From: Hyphochytrium catenoides
Taxonomy: Eukaryota; Sar; Hyphochytriomycetes; Hyphochytriales; Hyphochytriaceae
Length of the DNA: 19,817 nt
Reading direction: 5' to 3'
Assembly (NCBI GenBank): GCA_900088475.1
Contig: FLMG01002033.1
Location: forward strand, 1 to 19,817
Below are positions 19,321-19,817 of the stretch, piece after piece; the stretch's first letter is position 1, and every line of letters begins with the position of its first letter. Under the pieces are notes generated by a model. The model was not told where the DNA came from. It saw only the letters and a list, made by a program, of their open reading frames with translations, and ran no database searches. Both the position numbers and the translations under genes were made by a program.

Positions 19321-19800
19321 CTCTTGACCTTCAGCGCAGGTAGAGCCTTCCCTTCTAAGCGATCTCAAATCTAGAGGTTTTCAATGATAGCCCTGAATCT
19401 CAGCTTTTGGAATCTACCTACGGGTCGATATGGAGCTTCGTCTGTTGCTCCGTAATCGCAATAATCTTTGCCAAAACGGTTCTTATAGGTCTTCAGAATT
19501 CAGAAGCCATGCATTCTTGACATTCGAATATCACTTACGTGGCGTCAAAATTGCCATCGAAAGTCGATTTTTCACTGTTTTGAGGTTGACCCCAAATAAT
19601 TCACGTACGGAACACTGTATTCTGGATGAATCACAGCTCTAGAGAGCATAAGCGACAACGGGCTCCACTCTATCCGTAATTCCTTGCATTAGACCAATTA
19701 GGGCGTGTTGTTGAGGTTGGGTCTCTGAGTCTTTCCGTCTTTCATTGTCTGGTCTCGCAGACCGTAATTCATCGGCGAACTACCTATAGGAGTGGGCCAT
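19321..19800 (-). CDS. Probable upstream exons of the armadillo gene (unresolved)
   Basis: Minus-strand coding-like pieces: 19779-19639 (FADELRSARPDNERRK, then QQHALIGLMQGITDRVEPVV), preceded by a good acceptor; about 19602-19529 (WGQPQNSEKSTFDGNFDA), ending at a GTAAGT donor; and about 19490-19422 (PIRTVLAKIIAITEQQTKLH), ending at GTAGGT, whose phase fits an acceptor at 19322-19323 reading into the ATG exon at 19315 (..IDPANMAKATV). The first piece looks like an N-terminal ARM repeat. A frame change near 19640 prevents a continuous model, so these may be exons of the armadillo gene or the end of another minus-strand gene entering from the right. Confidence 0.35.
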
Positions 19801-19817
19801 CTCAACGTTTGTCAAAA

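Noticed and set aside
19362-19490. Alternative minus-strand frame TYKNRFGKDYCDYGATDE... ending in TAG
   Set aside because: It looks protein-like, but the other frame (PIRTVLAKIIAITEQQTKL) is phase-compatible with both the upstream donor at 19528 and the downstream armadillo exon, so it is preferred, though not certain.
1-19817. CRISPR arrays, tRNA or rRNA genes, transposons
   Set aside because: No spaced palindromic repeats, no tRNA-like A/B-box clover-leaf, no rRNA core motifs and no transposase or reverse-transcriptase motifs were noticed on either strand. A structured-RNA search was not possible.

Overview
The window looks like nuclear DNA from a small-genome microbial eukaryote. Genes are broken into many exons by short GT-AG introns (about 47-274 bp), intergenic gaps are small, and mixed TAA/TAG/TGA stops indicate the standard code. 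Two intraflagellar/ciliary candidates imply a lineage with flagella or flagellate stages. Kazal-type secreted inhibitors and a stramenopile-like feel suggest, without proving, an alga or other stramenopile. All exon models here were built by hand from splice sites, reading phase and protein-family similarity.

Left part (1-5636): microsatellite-rich and gene-poor. It holds two convergent Kazal-inhibitor loci (about 457-969 on +, 1697-2203 on -). The first is broken by frame changes and the second by one in-frame TGA. After them come several weak minus-strand coding candidates (2464-2926, 3335-4855, 4878-5548), none recognised.

Middle (5637-11969, all minus strand): an eight-exon gene joining an adenylate kinase to a C-terminal PH domain (401 aa; a perfect 4 x 24-bp minisatellite sits in one intron), then a five-exon gene for a 1072-aa protein of unknown family. 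The latter carries four divergent copies of a ~95-105-aa repeat with conserved WD and E-[IL]-Y-x(2,3)-QD signatures, a Cys cluster and a KVRF (PP1-docking-like) motif.

Right part (13255-19817): the main finding is a 17-exon plus-strand gene that encodes, in one continuous phase-consistent frame, a complete NEK6/7-type protein kinase, a ~70-aa Ser/Gly/Pro-rich linker and a near-full-length IFT57 (IFT-B complex). The kinase C-terminus, the linker and the IFT57 N-terminus lie in the same uninterrupted exon (14740-15060), so the fusion does not depend on a guessed intron. Tail-to-tail with it is a minus-strand armadillo-repeat gene that tentatively resembles RSPH14 (a radial-spoke-associated protein) and probably runs off the right edge. 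The 3' end therefore looks like a small ciliary neighbourhood, with a kinase physically tethered to an IFT-B subunit.
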